Assembly: GCF_003217495.1 (NCBI RefSeq)
Contig: NZ_QJSW01000034.1
Location: 1-42,906, forward strand
From: Paenibacillus barcinonensis
GTDB lineage: Bacteria > Bacillota > Bacilli > Paenibacillales > Paenibacillaceae
Direction: 5' to 3'
Length of the DNA: 42,906 bases
Position numbers and translations under genes: made by a program
In this document: positions 1 through 8,066 of the stretch, piece after piece
Layout: every line of letters starts with the position of its first letter
Numbering within the stretch: position 1 is the stretch's first letter
The notes under the pieces: generated by a model
The model's database searches: none
What the model saw: only the letters and a program-made list of their open reading frames with translations
What the model was told of the DNA's origin: nothing

Positions 1-23
1 TATCGTTGCCGTTGTTCTCCCAT
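1..23 (-). CDS. Start of a gene cut by the left edge
   Basis: Reading leftwards, an ATG at 21-23 opens a frame that runs off the window (first residues MGEQRQR). It is preceded by a strong ribosome binding site: GGAGG on the minus strand, plus-strand positions 33-37, nine bases before the ATG. It would be the third gene of a minus-strand run after the AlaX-like gene and the zinc-ribbon hypothetical, 57 bases downstream of the latter. The product cannot be judged from seven codons. Confidence 0.5.
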
Positions 24-25
24 AT

Positions 26-75
26 GGACACACCTCCGTTAGCCTTATTATCCTTCTGTCCGTTAACGGGTGTCC
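26..75 (-). promoter_or_regulatory. Possible leader hairpin over the ribosome binding site of the edge gene
   Basis: Two 6-bp arms (GGACAC at 26-31 with GTGTCC at 70-75; CCGTTA at 36-41 with TAACGG at 64-69) can stack into one stem with a 4-base bulge at 32-35. The minus-strand ribosome binding site lies at 32-37, so it falls in the bulge and its edge. A competing local palindrome (CCGTTAACGG) lies at 60-69. It may be only an intergenic fold. Confidence 0.25.
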
Positions 76-80
76 ACTTT

Positions 81-827
81 TTATTCTAGTTCCACTTTCA
101 CTCTTACTTCATATAGTGAATAACACGGGGTACTAAATAATTCTCTGCGTTGACCTTCACTCGTTAACTCCCAACCCGCTTGCAAGGCATACCTCTCAGG
201 CGCCACATAAAGCTCGCTTGCCCAGTCAGGGGGAGATTGCTTCCACTGCCAGAACTGCTGTACAGCCACCTCGTCGCCAATGTAGGCCAGCATCATCAGG
301 ATATGGTTGCGATTCTCCCCATCGGTCTGCACCTGCTGCAGCAGATGATCCCGTGTCTCGCCTGAAGCGCTCTTGTACAAAACCGCTGGATAAAATATCT
401 CCTGCTCCAGCAGCTCTGGAATTTCTGCTGTCAGCGGCAGGTCGTGGTAACACACGAGATATAACAGGATATCCTTACCCGTATCCTCATCCTCCGAGTG
501 GATCAGTTCCATCGCATACCGCTTCATCTCCAACTGCTGTTCGGTAGAAAGGGACAGGTATAGCTGTTCCATCGAATATTTATAAGGTATATACCGAATA
601 AGCGGATCATAGGCCCGCGGTGTATGCATGATTTTCAGAATTTGCACATCATCCGTAACACCATCATACAGATTCACATCACGCCGATTCGCTTCAATAT
701 AACGCTGGTGAGCTTCACGTTCCATCTCTTGCTTGCAGGGCATACAGTACCCGCCTGTTTTGGCTGCCGTGGCTGGTAGAATCATATGCTCACAGCCTTC
801 CCGTATACACGGAATACGCTCGGTCAT
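81..827 (-). CDS. Hypothetical protein with N-terminal zinc-ribbon-like cysteines
   Basis: The protein has 248 residues and I do not recognise its family. Near the N-terminus two cysteine pairs (C7 and C12, then a CxxC at 28-31) look like a small treble-clef or zinc-ribbon. The rest is a soluble, acidic, mostly helical protein with no signal peptide or membrane segment. Its end (about residues 170-235) is rich in Trp and Tyr. A GAGGAGG ribosome binding site sits just before the ATG. The gene begins 19 bases after the stop of the AlaX-like gene on the same strand, so the two are probably co-transcribed. That does not prove a shared role in tRNA quality control. Confidence 0.8.
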   Translation of the reverse strand: MTERIPCIREGCEHMILPATAAKTGGYCMPCKQEMEREAHQRYIEANRRDVNLYDGVTDDVQILKIMHTPRAYDPLIRYIPYKYSMEQLYLSLSTEQQLEMKRYAMELIHSEDEDTGKDILLYLVCYHDLPLTAEIPELLEQEIFYPAVLYKSASGETRDHLLQQVQTDGENRNHILMMLAYIGDEVAVQQFWQWKQSPPDWASELYVAPERYALQAGWELTSEGQRRELFSTPCYSLYEVRVKVELE

Positions 828-846
828 GCTTCGGCCTCCTCACGAC

Positions 847-2028
847 TTACGAATGGTGTCCCAACTGTTCCTTGGTAAACTCGTAAAACGCAAGCGCATC
901 CTCGCTGCTGGCAAAGCCTGCCTGGGCCATTTTCTCACTGCCCCCGCCTTTGCCCTGGTAAGCCCCGAGATTGCCTTTGAAAAAAGGTCCACACGCCCAT
1001 TCCGCCGGCTGTCCGTTCTGTGCCAATACCACCTTCGCCTCCGAAATGCTGGCAAACAGCACCAAACCTTCATGCTCTTCGGTCAGCTTGGTCGCAAGGC
1101 TTTGCATGTCCTTGAGCGACTTGTCCTCGAACACCTCCGCGATGACCAGCCCTTCCCGTTGAGCGAGCAGTTCCTGCGCATAGTACGTGTCGTTGGTGGC
1201 TTTGACCGCATTCAGCTCGCTTTGCAGCAGCTTCTGGTCCTGCTCCATTTTTACAATACGCTCCAGCAGCTCGTCCCGGCTTGTCTTTAATTTGGTCGTA
1301 ATGCCGTTCAGCACCTGCTGTACCGCCGCAAATTCATTCAAGGCTCTTGTGCCACATTTAAAATAAATGCGGGTGCCGCCCTTCACCTTCTCGGTTTTGA
1401 GCAGCTTAATCAGACCGATCTCGCCTGTTGCCGCAACATGGGTGCCGCCGCATGCGTTGTGCTCTACACCCTCAATCTCCACGATGCGAATGTCTTCCGT
1501 CACCGTAGGCTGCTTCACCAGCGGCAAACGCGCCGCTTCCTCGGCAGTAACCCAAGACGTATGAATCGGTGCATTGCGGACGATCTGCCGATTCACCTCC
1601 TGCTCGACAGCATCGAGCTGTTCTGTGCTAAGCACCTCCGCAGCGACATCAATGGTGTCATAGTCTGTACCCAAGTGAAAGCTGAGTGTCATCGCATCCG
1701 TCAGCTTCAATGTAACGGCCGATAACAAATGCTGACCCGTATGCTGCTGCATATGATCGAACCGGCGATCCCAGTCCAGCTCACACTGCATTTCATCCTG
1801 CTCTGGAGAACGCTCCAGCTTATGCCACACGTCTCCATCCTCCAGATTGACGTCCAGCACAGCGATGCCCCCGATCTGCCCCAGATCACAAGGCTGACCA
1901 CCTCCATGGGGGTAAAAAGCCGTTTCGGCCAGCGTGACGTAGACTCCATCCTCCTTCGTCACCCGATGGGTAATATGTGTATGCCACTCGCGTGTGTACG
2001 CAGAGTCATAATAAAGTTTTTGTGTCAT
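847..2028 (-). CDS. Alanyl-tRNA editing protein, AlaX type with DHHA1 domain
   Basis: This is a stand-alone homologue of the editing half of alanyl-tRNA synthetase. The family hydrolyses Ser-tRNA(Ala) and sometimes Gly-tRNA(Ala) in the cytoplasm. Residues 1-230 hold the editing domain. The two zinc-binding motifs are visible: HxxxH at residues 96-100 and CGGTH at 192-196. A GGGQP-type segment follows residue 41. Residues about 235-300 are a helical linker. The C-terminal 90 residues are a DHHA1-like domain ending in a glycine-rich GKGGG motif, as at the end of AlaRS. At 393 residues it matches the long AlaX class with this tail. It heads a minus-strand run with the next two genes. Its ribosome binding site is weak (AGAAGGG, rather far from the ATG). 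Confidence 0.93.
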   Translation of the reverse strand: MTQKLYYDSAYTREWHTHITHRVTKEDGVYVTLAETAFYPHGGGQPCDLGQIGGIAVLDVNLEDGDVWHKLERSPEQDEMQCELDWDRRFDHMQQHTGQHLLSAVTLKLTDAMTLSFHLGTDYDTIDVAAEVLSTEQLDAVEQEVNRQIVRNAPIHTSWVTAEEAARLPLVKQPTVTEDIRIVEIEGVEHNACGGTHVAATGEIGLIKLLKTEKVKGGTRIYFKCGTRALNEFAAVQQVLNGITTKLKTSRDELLERIVKMEQDQKLLQSELNAVKATNDTYYAQELLAQREGLVIAEVFEDKSLKDMQSLATKLTEEHEGLVLFASISEAKVVLAQNGQPAEWACGPFFKGNLGAYQGKGGGSEKMAQAGFASSEDALAFYEFTKEQLGHHS

Positions 2029-2074
2029 TAGAGTGATTCGTTCCCTTCTCGTTCAAGTGAGTAGTTCCATGTTC

Positions 2075-2315
2075 AGATTACACTATTTCCCATAGCTAAC
2101 GCCAATATTGCCAATTCGATCCGTTTGTATATGAGGAAGTTCTTCACAGCCACGTTCCAACCAACACAAAAAAGACCGCTCTGTAAGCCAAGCCTACAGA
2201 GCGGTCTATATTCTACCCAGAGTTTGATGTAAAAAACGTTGGATATGGGCTGTGAAGTTCTCCGTGTGTCTATCACAACCAGCATAGTCGCCATCGGAGT
2301 GGTCAAGTGTAATCT
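2075..2315. repeat. Large imperfect inverted repeat nested around a terminator
   Basis: Four collinear blocks occur in inverted pairs: a 10-bp end (2075-2084 with 2306-2315), CTTCACAGCC (2142-2151 with 2248-2257), TCCAAC (2156-2161 with 2238-2243) and the 13-bp terminator stem (2173-2185 with 2195-2207). Between the blocks the arms no longer match. The perfect matching ends suggest a decayed foldback or MITE-like element rather than a plain terminator. I see no target-site duplication and no transposase. Confidence 0.5.
2168..2207 (-). terminator. Rho-independent terminator after the membrane hydrolase
   Basis: A perfect 13-bp stem (2173-2185 with 2195-2207) and a 9-base loop are followed on the minus strand by a run of six T. 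It lies 135 bases after the stop of the 715-residue hydrolase gene and well upstream of the AlaX-like gene. Confidence 0.9.
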
Positions 2316-2342
2316 AAAGGCCACGCCATATCTTTTTTCACA

Positions 2343-4490
2343 TTAAACCAGGTTCCAGAAGAGCACCGTATTTGCCACCGTCACCATCGTAAACAGCAAC
2401 GTATTAACAAATGCTGCGAGCCATACATTGTTCGTTTTCTCAAACAATTTGCGTGCATATACCGCAGCGATGATCAAACATGGCACCAGTGCGAACAACA
2501 GAATGCCGTTCAATGCCTGACCTGGATACAGCGCCACACCTGTGATAAAGTCTTTGCCGTACTGAGCCAGCATCCACAAGACCAAGCCGCCTACATTCAG
2601 CACAATGGCAAGGAACATCCCACCACGTTTGCCACGGGTATTCGCATTCAAAGCAACCGCACTTACAAAGTAATAGATCAGGAAGAGCGGAGCATAACGC
2701 AGTGCTGTAACGAAATGCGCCTGTTCAAATGTACGTACTGCAAACGTCCAGATCCGGAAGTCGGTTCCAAAGATCGCTTGCATAGCGAACAGCAAGGCGT
2801 AACCGATAACAACAGCAACTACAGCAGTTGCAAGGCTCGCCAGGATCGTTCCAACGTTCAGGCTGATGCCATAATCACTGAAGCGGGTACCCGCATCCTT
2901 TTTGGAGAAATAGTGGAACGCAAAGGTCACCAGAATCATAATCAACGCGGACACCAATGCCCAGTATACAATCTGGTTGGTGGTCGGTTCGTTAAAGTAG
3001 GTGCCTGTAACGACAATTTTACTTGCATAGTTAAACACAATCCACATCACCAGAGATACAACAGCCAGCAGCACGCTGCCTACTCCGATGTTTTTCAGAC
3101 GACGGCTTGCCGCAAAATCATTCTTTTTACTTCCAGCCATCACAAAGCCAATCACTGCACCCAGCACACTTGCAATCAGCAAGATCAGAGCAATCACTCG
3201 AAGTACATTCAATCCGTCTGCCGATTTATCCATCAGCGTTGGGAAAAGAATAGCCGGAATCAGCGTGCTGAACGCGATCGCGAGCCAGTACATCGTCTTT
3301 TGCTTGCCGCTGACCGCCGCGGATACCGTAGCAATCTCGCTCGTTGCCGCTTTGCGCAGCAATGGCAGTCTGAGCAGCAGTGTGATCAAAGGTACAATCA
3401 TCAGGAAGAAGCCGATCAATGCTACAAAGTTAAAGGCTTCCTTCGCCCACCAGATCTGATTGCCCGATCCCAGATTTACATTGGTCTGGTTCGGTGATGT
3501 CACCCCATTAAAGGCATGGGCGTAAAAGTCGATCAGATGTCCCGTTGTTGTTGGCGAAAAGTGATTCCAAGGGTGTGTCTGATTCGGCGTGTACATAATG
3601 TGCTGCCCCGTTTGTGAAGGGCGCACTACTTTACCATCCACCATCAGGTCACCAGACTGCACCTCCGTAAACTTGTCTGTCTCCGCTCTTTGCGCATCTG
3701 CTGCCAGTCCGAGGAACGCTTTACCCGAAGTCGTCGCAGCAAAATCCTTGCGCATAACGGTTCCTTTGATGGCTTTCTCGGCCGCTGTTTTCTCTTCGTC
3801 GGATTTATTGAAGAAAAACTCGTCATACTTGCCGGCAATCATACCTACCGTACGGCTTCCAAAAGCAGCTTGTAGCTGATCCTGCGGAGCTACGGCTGCG
3901 GCATAGGAATAATCCGCACCTACAGAAATGCCTGTATAGATCATGCGGTGTCCAGTTTGCAGTGAAGTCATCTCGTCCATGTACATTGCGAGCAATGTGG
4001 AGAAACCACCCATGGAGTGACCGCTGACCGCAACATATGCGTTGCCCTTGTCATCCTTTTTCGTAAAGTCCTGATTATAGATATATTTAGCAGCATCAAA
4101 CTGAGAATAAATCCAGAACGTGCCGAACATATCCTTCACCGGGATCGGCGCACTCCAGCGGGAATCCCCGTGATCGTACATATCCAGCGCAAGCACAATG
4201 TAACCGCGTCTGGACATCTCAATAGCAGGTGCATCCTGCATTTCTTTGGTATTCAAATAACCATGCGTTGTAATAATAACTGGCCTTTTGTCATCTGCGC
4301 CCGCGCCTTTCGGCATGTACAGCAGACCCGACAGTGTTCCGTGATCGGCCTGGAATTTGATCTCTTTAACCTTGACGGAATAGAAGGATGTGTTGAACAT
4401 ACCTGCGAACAAGCTGCCGAAAATAACCAGAACGAGTGATAAAACCAGCAACCCCTGCGGTTTTTTCAAGAATGATGTGACTGTTCTCAT
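2343..4490 (-). CDS. Membrane-bound alpha/beta hydrolase with multi-helix C-terminus
   Basis: The protein has 715 residues. One membrane helix lies near residues 13-33. Residues about 45-340 form an alpha/beta hydrolase of the dienelactone-hydrolase/esterase kind: THGY at 75-78 (oxyanion hole), the nucleophile elbow GHSMGG at 157-162 (Ser159), and a candidate catalytic His in the THPWNH segment. From about residue 350 to the end there are roughly ten hydrophobic helices. With an N-terminal anchor, the hydrolase domain probably lies outside the membrane. The substrate is unknown. The ATG has a good AAAGGAG site. Its own terminator lies downstream and the nearest upstream gene has its own terminator too, so it is probably monocistronic. 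Confidence 0.85.
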   Translation of the reverse strand: MRTVTSFLKKPQGLLVLSLVLVIFGSLFAGMFNTSFYSVKVKEIKFQADHGTLSGLLYMPKGAGADDKRPVIITTHGYLNTKEMQDAPAIEMSRRGYIVLALDMYDHGDSRWSAPIPVKDMFGTFWIYSQFDAAKYIYNQDFTKKDDKGNAYVAVSGHSMGGFSTLLAMYMDEMTSLQTGHRMIYTGISVGADYSYAAAVAPQDQLQAAFGSRTVGMIAGKYDEFFFNKSDEEKTAAEKAIKGTVMRKDFAATTSGKAFLGLAADAQRAETDKFTEVQSGDLMVDGKVVRPSQTGQHIMYTPNQTHPWNHFSPTTTGHLIDFYAHAFNGVTSPNQTNVNLGSGNQIWWAKEAFNFVALIGFFLMIVPLITLLLRLPLLRKAATSEIATVSAAVSGKQKTMYWLAIAFSTLIPAILFPTLMDKSADGLNVLRVIALILLIASVLGAVIGFVMAGSKKNDFAASRRLKNIGVGSVLLAVVSLVMWIVFNYASKIVVTGTYFNEPTTNQIVYWALVSALIMILVTFAFHYFSKKDAGTRFSDYGISLNVGTILASLATAVVAVVIGYALLFAMQAIFGTDFRIWTFAVRTFEQAHFVTALRYAPLFLIYYFVSAVALNANTRGKRGGMFLAIVLNVGGLVLWMLAQYGKDFITGVALYPGQALNGILLFALVPCLIIAAVYARKLFEKTNNVWLAAFVNTLLFTMVTVANTVLFWNLV

Positions 4491-4679
4491 TGGTTGGCTC
4501 CTTTAGATAATATAAAATACTAGATAAATAGATATCATTGCGTACACGCTGCAATCGTCGAATAGAGCGAAGCAGCCTGCAACAATGCAACTAACACTAC
4601 AAGCCAATCCCGGAAGCTAAATAAAATATTTCAAAATAGGTGTAAATGAGAACATGTAAATTTTGACTCACTATAGTCT
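4491..4679. other. A/T-rich upstream region of the membrane hydrolase
   Basis: There is no convincing gene here. It carries the hydrolase ribosome binding site and several AT-rich hexamers that could be minus-strand -10 boxes. I cannot single out one promoter. Confidence 0.4.
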
Positions 4680-4728
4680 AAAAAAGGCACACGTAACGAC
4701 GCCGGACTTCGGCGCCGTCACCTGTGTC
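4680..4728 (-). terminator. Probable terminator of the gldA-dihydroxyacetone kinase operon
   Basis: A G/C-rich hairpin (CGCCG at 4700-4704 with CGGCG at 4710-4714, flanked by GAC/GTC and ACAC/GTGT pairs with small bulges) is followed on the minus strand by six T. It lies about 60 bases beyond the stop of the kinase gene. Confidence 0.65.
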
Positions 4729-4785
4729 AGTTTGTTGCCTATATGATCTATGTTTACATTTACACTATTGGATTCAAACGTTAAC

Positions 4786-6555
4786 CTATTTCAAAGATTC
4801 GGACAGCTCGGTGAAAATAACACCCAGCGCATATGCGCCAGCATCCGGGTACCCCAGACTGCGATCACCAACCGTGCCTGCGCGGCCCATACGGGCAACG
4901 ATATCTTCGGTTTTCTTCGCACCTTCAACCGCTGCTGCTGCACCTTTGGCAAAAACAGATTTGAAGTCATCTCCAGACTCGGCACTTTGTGTCCAGGCAT
5001 CTGCACATGGTACCAATGCATCAATTAGCGTTTTGTCGCCAACAACCGCACCACGTCCGAAGGAACGCTCACCTGTAGCCTGAATACCTTGCACAGCCGC
5101 CTGCATCATCTCAGCGAAGTCAGCTACATCCAGATGTTGCTTCTCGCCCACCGATTTGGCTGCTGCACGGAATGCCGAGCCCCAGATCGGGCCTGATGCT
5201 CCGCCGCAATACTCCATAATAACCAGAGAGCATGCATTCAGGAATGAACCGATATCCGTTTTCTCTTCATGAATGATATGGTTCCATTCACGCTTCAATT
5301 GACGGAAGCCTTTGGCTACACTCATCCCGAAATCGCCGTCGCCTGCATGGGAATCGAGCTCACAGAACGGTACTTCGTTCTTGATGATAATCTCGCCCAT
5401 TTTATCAATCAGGTACACCATATTGTCGAGCGAGAATTGATTGTTGCTAATTACTGCTGCTGACGCATCCGTCTGTACCTCATAGGATACCGGAGCATCC
5501 TCCGTTACAACCGCTTCCAGCGCTTCGGAGTAAGCCACCTGTGCCACCGGAGGGCCGGACACTTTAAATGCAGGCGTATCGCTTTCTTTGAAGAGCAACG
5601 TTTTCAATTCATCGTCCAGCTTAAGGATCGTCACTGATGCCCCCGCCATATCAATGCTGGTCATATAGTTGCCGACAAATGTCGTCGCCACTTGAAGCCC
5701 TGTATGTGCTGCAAGCTCGCGTTGAACCGAGTTGTTCAGCAGGTACAGCTCTTGCAGCGGTGTCGCTCCAAAGCCGTTCACAAGCACAGCGATCTCGGCA
5801 GAAGCATCCTGATCCAGCTTCATGTCTTGAAGCAGAGCTGTAACCATTCGACCCGCAAGTTCATCAGCCGATACGATTTTCTCACGGCGTATACCTGGCT
5901 CACCATGAATTCCTACACCAAACTCCATCTCGTCCTCTGCGATCTCGAAAGTCGGTGTTCCTTTCGCTGGAACCGTACAAGATGTGAAGCCAAAGCCGAT
6001 GCTACGTACGTTCTGTGCTGCTTTCTCTGCAGCTGCCTTCACTTCTTCCAGACTGCGGCCTTCTTCCGCTGCTGCGCCAGCAATTTTATGAACCAGCACC
6101 GTACCAGCTACACCACGGCGTCCTACGGTATACAAGCTGTCCTGCACAGCAATGTCATCCTCAACACGTACATACTGTACGTTGATGCCATCTTCTTCCG
6201 CCAGATGTGCTGCGTTTTTGAAGTTCATCATGTCGCCGCTGTAGTTTTTGATAATGAGCAGTGTACCTTTGTTGCTCGCCGTTGCTTTGATCGCTTGATA
6301 CACCTGAATTTGAGAAGGTGAAGCAAATACATCTCCACATACCGCTGCATCCAGCATACCTTTACCTACATAACCTGCATGTGCCGGTTCGTGACCGCTA
6401 CCACCTCCGCTGATCAGACTGACTTTGTCAGCCTGAATCTCTCTGCGTTTGATGACTTTATATTTTTTCAGGAATTCCAGCTCCGGGTGCGCAAGCGCAA
6501 TTCCGTTGCACATTTCCATAACAACATGTTCAGCCTGATTGATGATTTTTTTCAT
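4786..6555 (-). CDS. dhaK: Dihydroxyacetone kinase, DhaK-DhaL fusion (ATP type)
   Basis: The enzyme phosphorylates dihydroxyacetone to dihydroxyacetone phosphate, which enters glycolysis. Residues 1-335 are the substrate-binding Dak1/DhaK domain, with GGGSGHEP at 50-57, KNYSGD at 103-108, and His217 in GVGIHGEPG, the histidine that binds the substrate covalently in this family. Residues about 370-589 are the nucleotide-binding Dak2/DhaL domain, with the Mg-binding DSHAGDGD at 401-408 and GGASGP at 451-456. Both halves on one chain (589 residues) mark the ATP-dependent type rather than the PTS-dependent three-subunit one. The ATG directly follows the gldA stop codon, and its ribosome binding site lies inside the gldA 3' end. 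Translation of the two is therefore probably coupled. Confidence 0.95.
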   Translation of the reverse strand: MKKIINQAEHVVMEMCNGIALAHPELEFLKKYKVIKRREIQADKVSLISGGGSGHEPAHAGYVGKGMLDAAVCGDVFASPSQIQVYQAIKATASNKGTLLIIKNYSGDMMNFKNAAHLAEEDGINVQYVRVEDDIAVQDSLYTVGRRGVAGTVLVHKIAGAAAEEGRSLEEVKAAAEKAAQNVRSIGFGFTSCTVPAKGTPTFEIAEDEMEFGVGIHGEPGIRREKIVSADELAGRMVTALLQDMKLDQDASAEIAVLVNGFGATPLQELYLLNNSVQRELAAHTGLQVATTFVGNYMTSIDMAGASVTILKLDDELKTLLFKESDTPAFKVSGPPVAQVAYSEALEAVVTEDAPVSYEVQTDASAAVISNNQFSLDNMVYLIDKMGEIIIKNEVPFCELDSHAGDGDFGMSVAKGFRQLKREWNHIIHEEKTDIGSFLNACSLVIMEYCGGASGPIWGSAFRAAAKSVGEKQHLDVADFAEMMQAAVQGIQATGERSFGRGAVVGDKTLIDALVPCADAWTQSAESGDDFKSVFAKGAAAAVEGAKKTEDIVARMGRAGTVGDRSLGYPDAGAYALGVIFTELSESLK

Positions 6556-7695
6556 TTATTTTGCCTCCTGGCGAGCTTTGTACTCCCGTCCGATTCGGTC
6601 AGCTGCTGCAATCGCTGCGGCTACTTCAGGAACTGTGATCGGGAATGGCATCGCGTGGATGGATTCCTCTGGAATGCACGCAATCTCTGCTACTTTCAAC
6701 AATTCTTCCTGTGTAATCGTCTCTACCCCGATATCTGCCAGACTAACAGGCAATCCTACGGATAGACAGAAGTCCATCACCTGATGCAGCTCTTCGGTTG
6801 GCGCATTTTCAAGCACGAGCTGTGCAATCGTACCGAAGGATACCTTTTCACCATGGAAGTAGTGGTGTGTGCCTTCAAGCACAGTCAGACCGTTGTGAAT
6901 TGCATGTGCCGCAGCCAAACCGCCACTTTCGAATCCAAGACCAGAGAGCAAAATGTTAGTTTCTACGATGTTTTCGAGTGCTTGAGTTACGACGTTGCTA
7001 TCACACGCTACTTTTGCCTTCGCACCGTCAGTAAGCAGCATTTCGTAACACAGTTTGGCAAGTGCCAGCGCTGCATTTGTTCCTACAGCAGATGGTGTGT
7101 ATCCTTCACGGGAACCCATAGGCAAGCTTGCATTTACACGAGAATATGATTTGGATGTTGCTCTCGCTTCAAAGTAAGTAGACAGTGCATCCCCCATACC
7201 GGATACGAGGAAACGTGTTGGCGCGTTAGCGATAACAGTTGTATCCACAAGCACAACGCTTGGGCTTTGCTTGAAGTAAGCATAATCATCGAAGGAACCT
7301 TCCGGTGTATACAACACCGCAGAGTGACTTGTTGGTGCATCTGTTGCTGCAATGGTTGGGCAGATGATCAACGCTTCGCCTTCAGCCACACATTTCGCTG
7401 CATCAATCGCTTTACCACCACCAAGACCAATGGTGCAAGTACAGCCTTTTTCTTTGGCAATCTCTTGCAAACGTGCCACTTCCTCGCGCGAACACTCGCC
7501 TTTAAAACCGCTTTCAACAAAAGTGATATTAAATTTGGCTGCTGTTGCATCCAGCTTCGCTTTGACACGTTGTACATCATCCGGGTGCGCAATCAACAAT
7601 GCAGAATCTCCGAAGGATTTGACGAAGTATCCCAGGTTCAACAATTCGTCTTCGCCTTGCACATATTTCGTTGGGCTGATAAATGCTTTTCTCAT
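6556..7695 (-). CDS. gldA: Glycerol dehydrogenase (NAD-dependent, zinc)
   Basis: The enzyme oxidises glycerol to dihydroxyacetone with NAD+; the product is the substrate of the kinase encoded next. At 379 residues it is somewhat longer than the usual GldA of the iron/zinc alcohol dehydrogenase superfamily. The NAD-binding GGGK motif is at 92-95. Zinc ligands of the family can be placed at Asp169 (GMGDALSTYFEA), His264 (AAAHAIHNG) and His281 (HGEKVSFG). The ATG has an AGGAGG site. The gene is first in a two-gene minus-strand operon, divergent from a PocR-AraC regulator that probably controls it. The pair is the oxidative glycerol route that bypasses GlpK and GlpD. Confidence 0.96.
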   Translation of the reverse strand: MRKAFISPTKYVQGEDELLNLGYFVKSFGDSALLIAHPDDVQRVKAKLDATAAKFNITFVESGFKGECSREEVARLQEIAKEKGCTCTIGLGGGKAIDAAKCVAEGEALIICPTIAATDAPTSHSAVLYTPEGSFDDYAYFKQSPSVVLVDTTVIANAPTRFLVSGMGDALSTYFEARATSKSYSRVNASLPMGSREGYTPSAVGTNAALALAKLCYEMLLTDGAKAKVACDSNVVTQALENIVETNILLSGLGFESGGLAAAHAIHNGLTVLEGTHHYFHGEKVSFGTIAQLVLENAPTEELHQVMDFCLSVGLPVSLADIGVETITQEELLKVAEIACIPEESIHAMPFPITVPEVAAAIAAADRIGREYKARQEAK

Positions 7696-8066
7696 AATAT
7701 GATATGCCTCCTAAAATTAATAATCGCTAGAATGGTTTTTGCGAAGCAGCACTTGTCCTGTTTCACATGCAATTCAGACGTCAAGGTGCCTTGCTCCGTG
7801 TTACATCAAATTTTAACTGTTGCAATTGACCTAAATATAACGCAGACGCAAGAGGTTTACAGTGGACTTTGATAACAAATTATTATAATTTGCAATCGTA
7901 ATTTTTTGCTTTTTCACGCAATCGTGGTATGTTATTGTCATGAGATGGTTCAATTTTGACCTCACATTTCCGATTACCCGCTATGTTCACGTCTTAATAT
8001 GTACAAACGTTTAACTTTTTAACGACTCTCCGATCCATGAAAATGATTAATTACGGAGGTTTTCAC
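7696..8066. promoter_or_regulatory. Divergent control region between gldA and the PocR-type regulator
   Basis: This non-coding region of about 370 bases is AT-rich. It holds an exact 8-bp direct repeat, GCAATCGT, at 7892-7899 and 7919-7926 (27 bases start to start). A minus-strand TATAAT (plus 7882-7887) lies just gldA-side of the first copy and lacks a good -35 box, as at activator-dependent promoters. In the plus direction TTGCTT and TATGTT, 16 bases apart, flank the second copy, so that copy could mediate autoregulation. The repeats are plausible half-sites for the AraC-type protein. Confidence 0.45.

Noticed and set aside
2073..2324. Open minus-strand frame of 83 codons between the AlaX-like gene and the hydrolase
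   Set aside because: It covers the inverted repeat and terminator, has no binding site, and shows no protein-like pattern.
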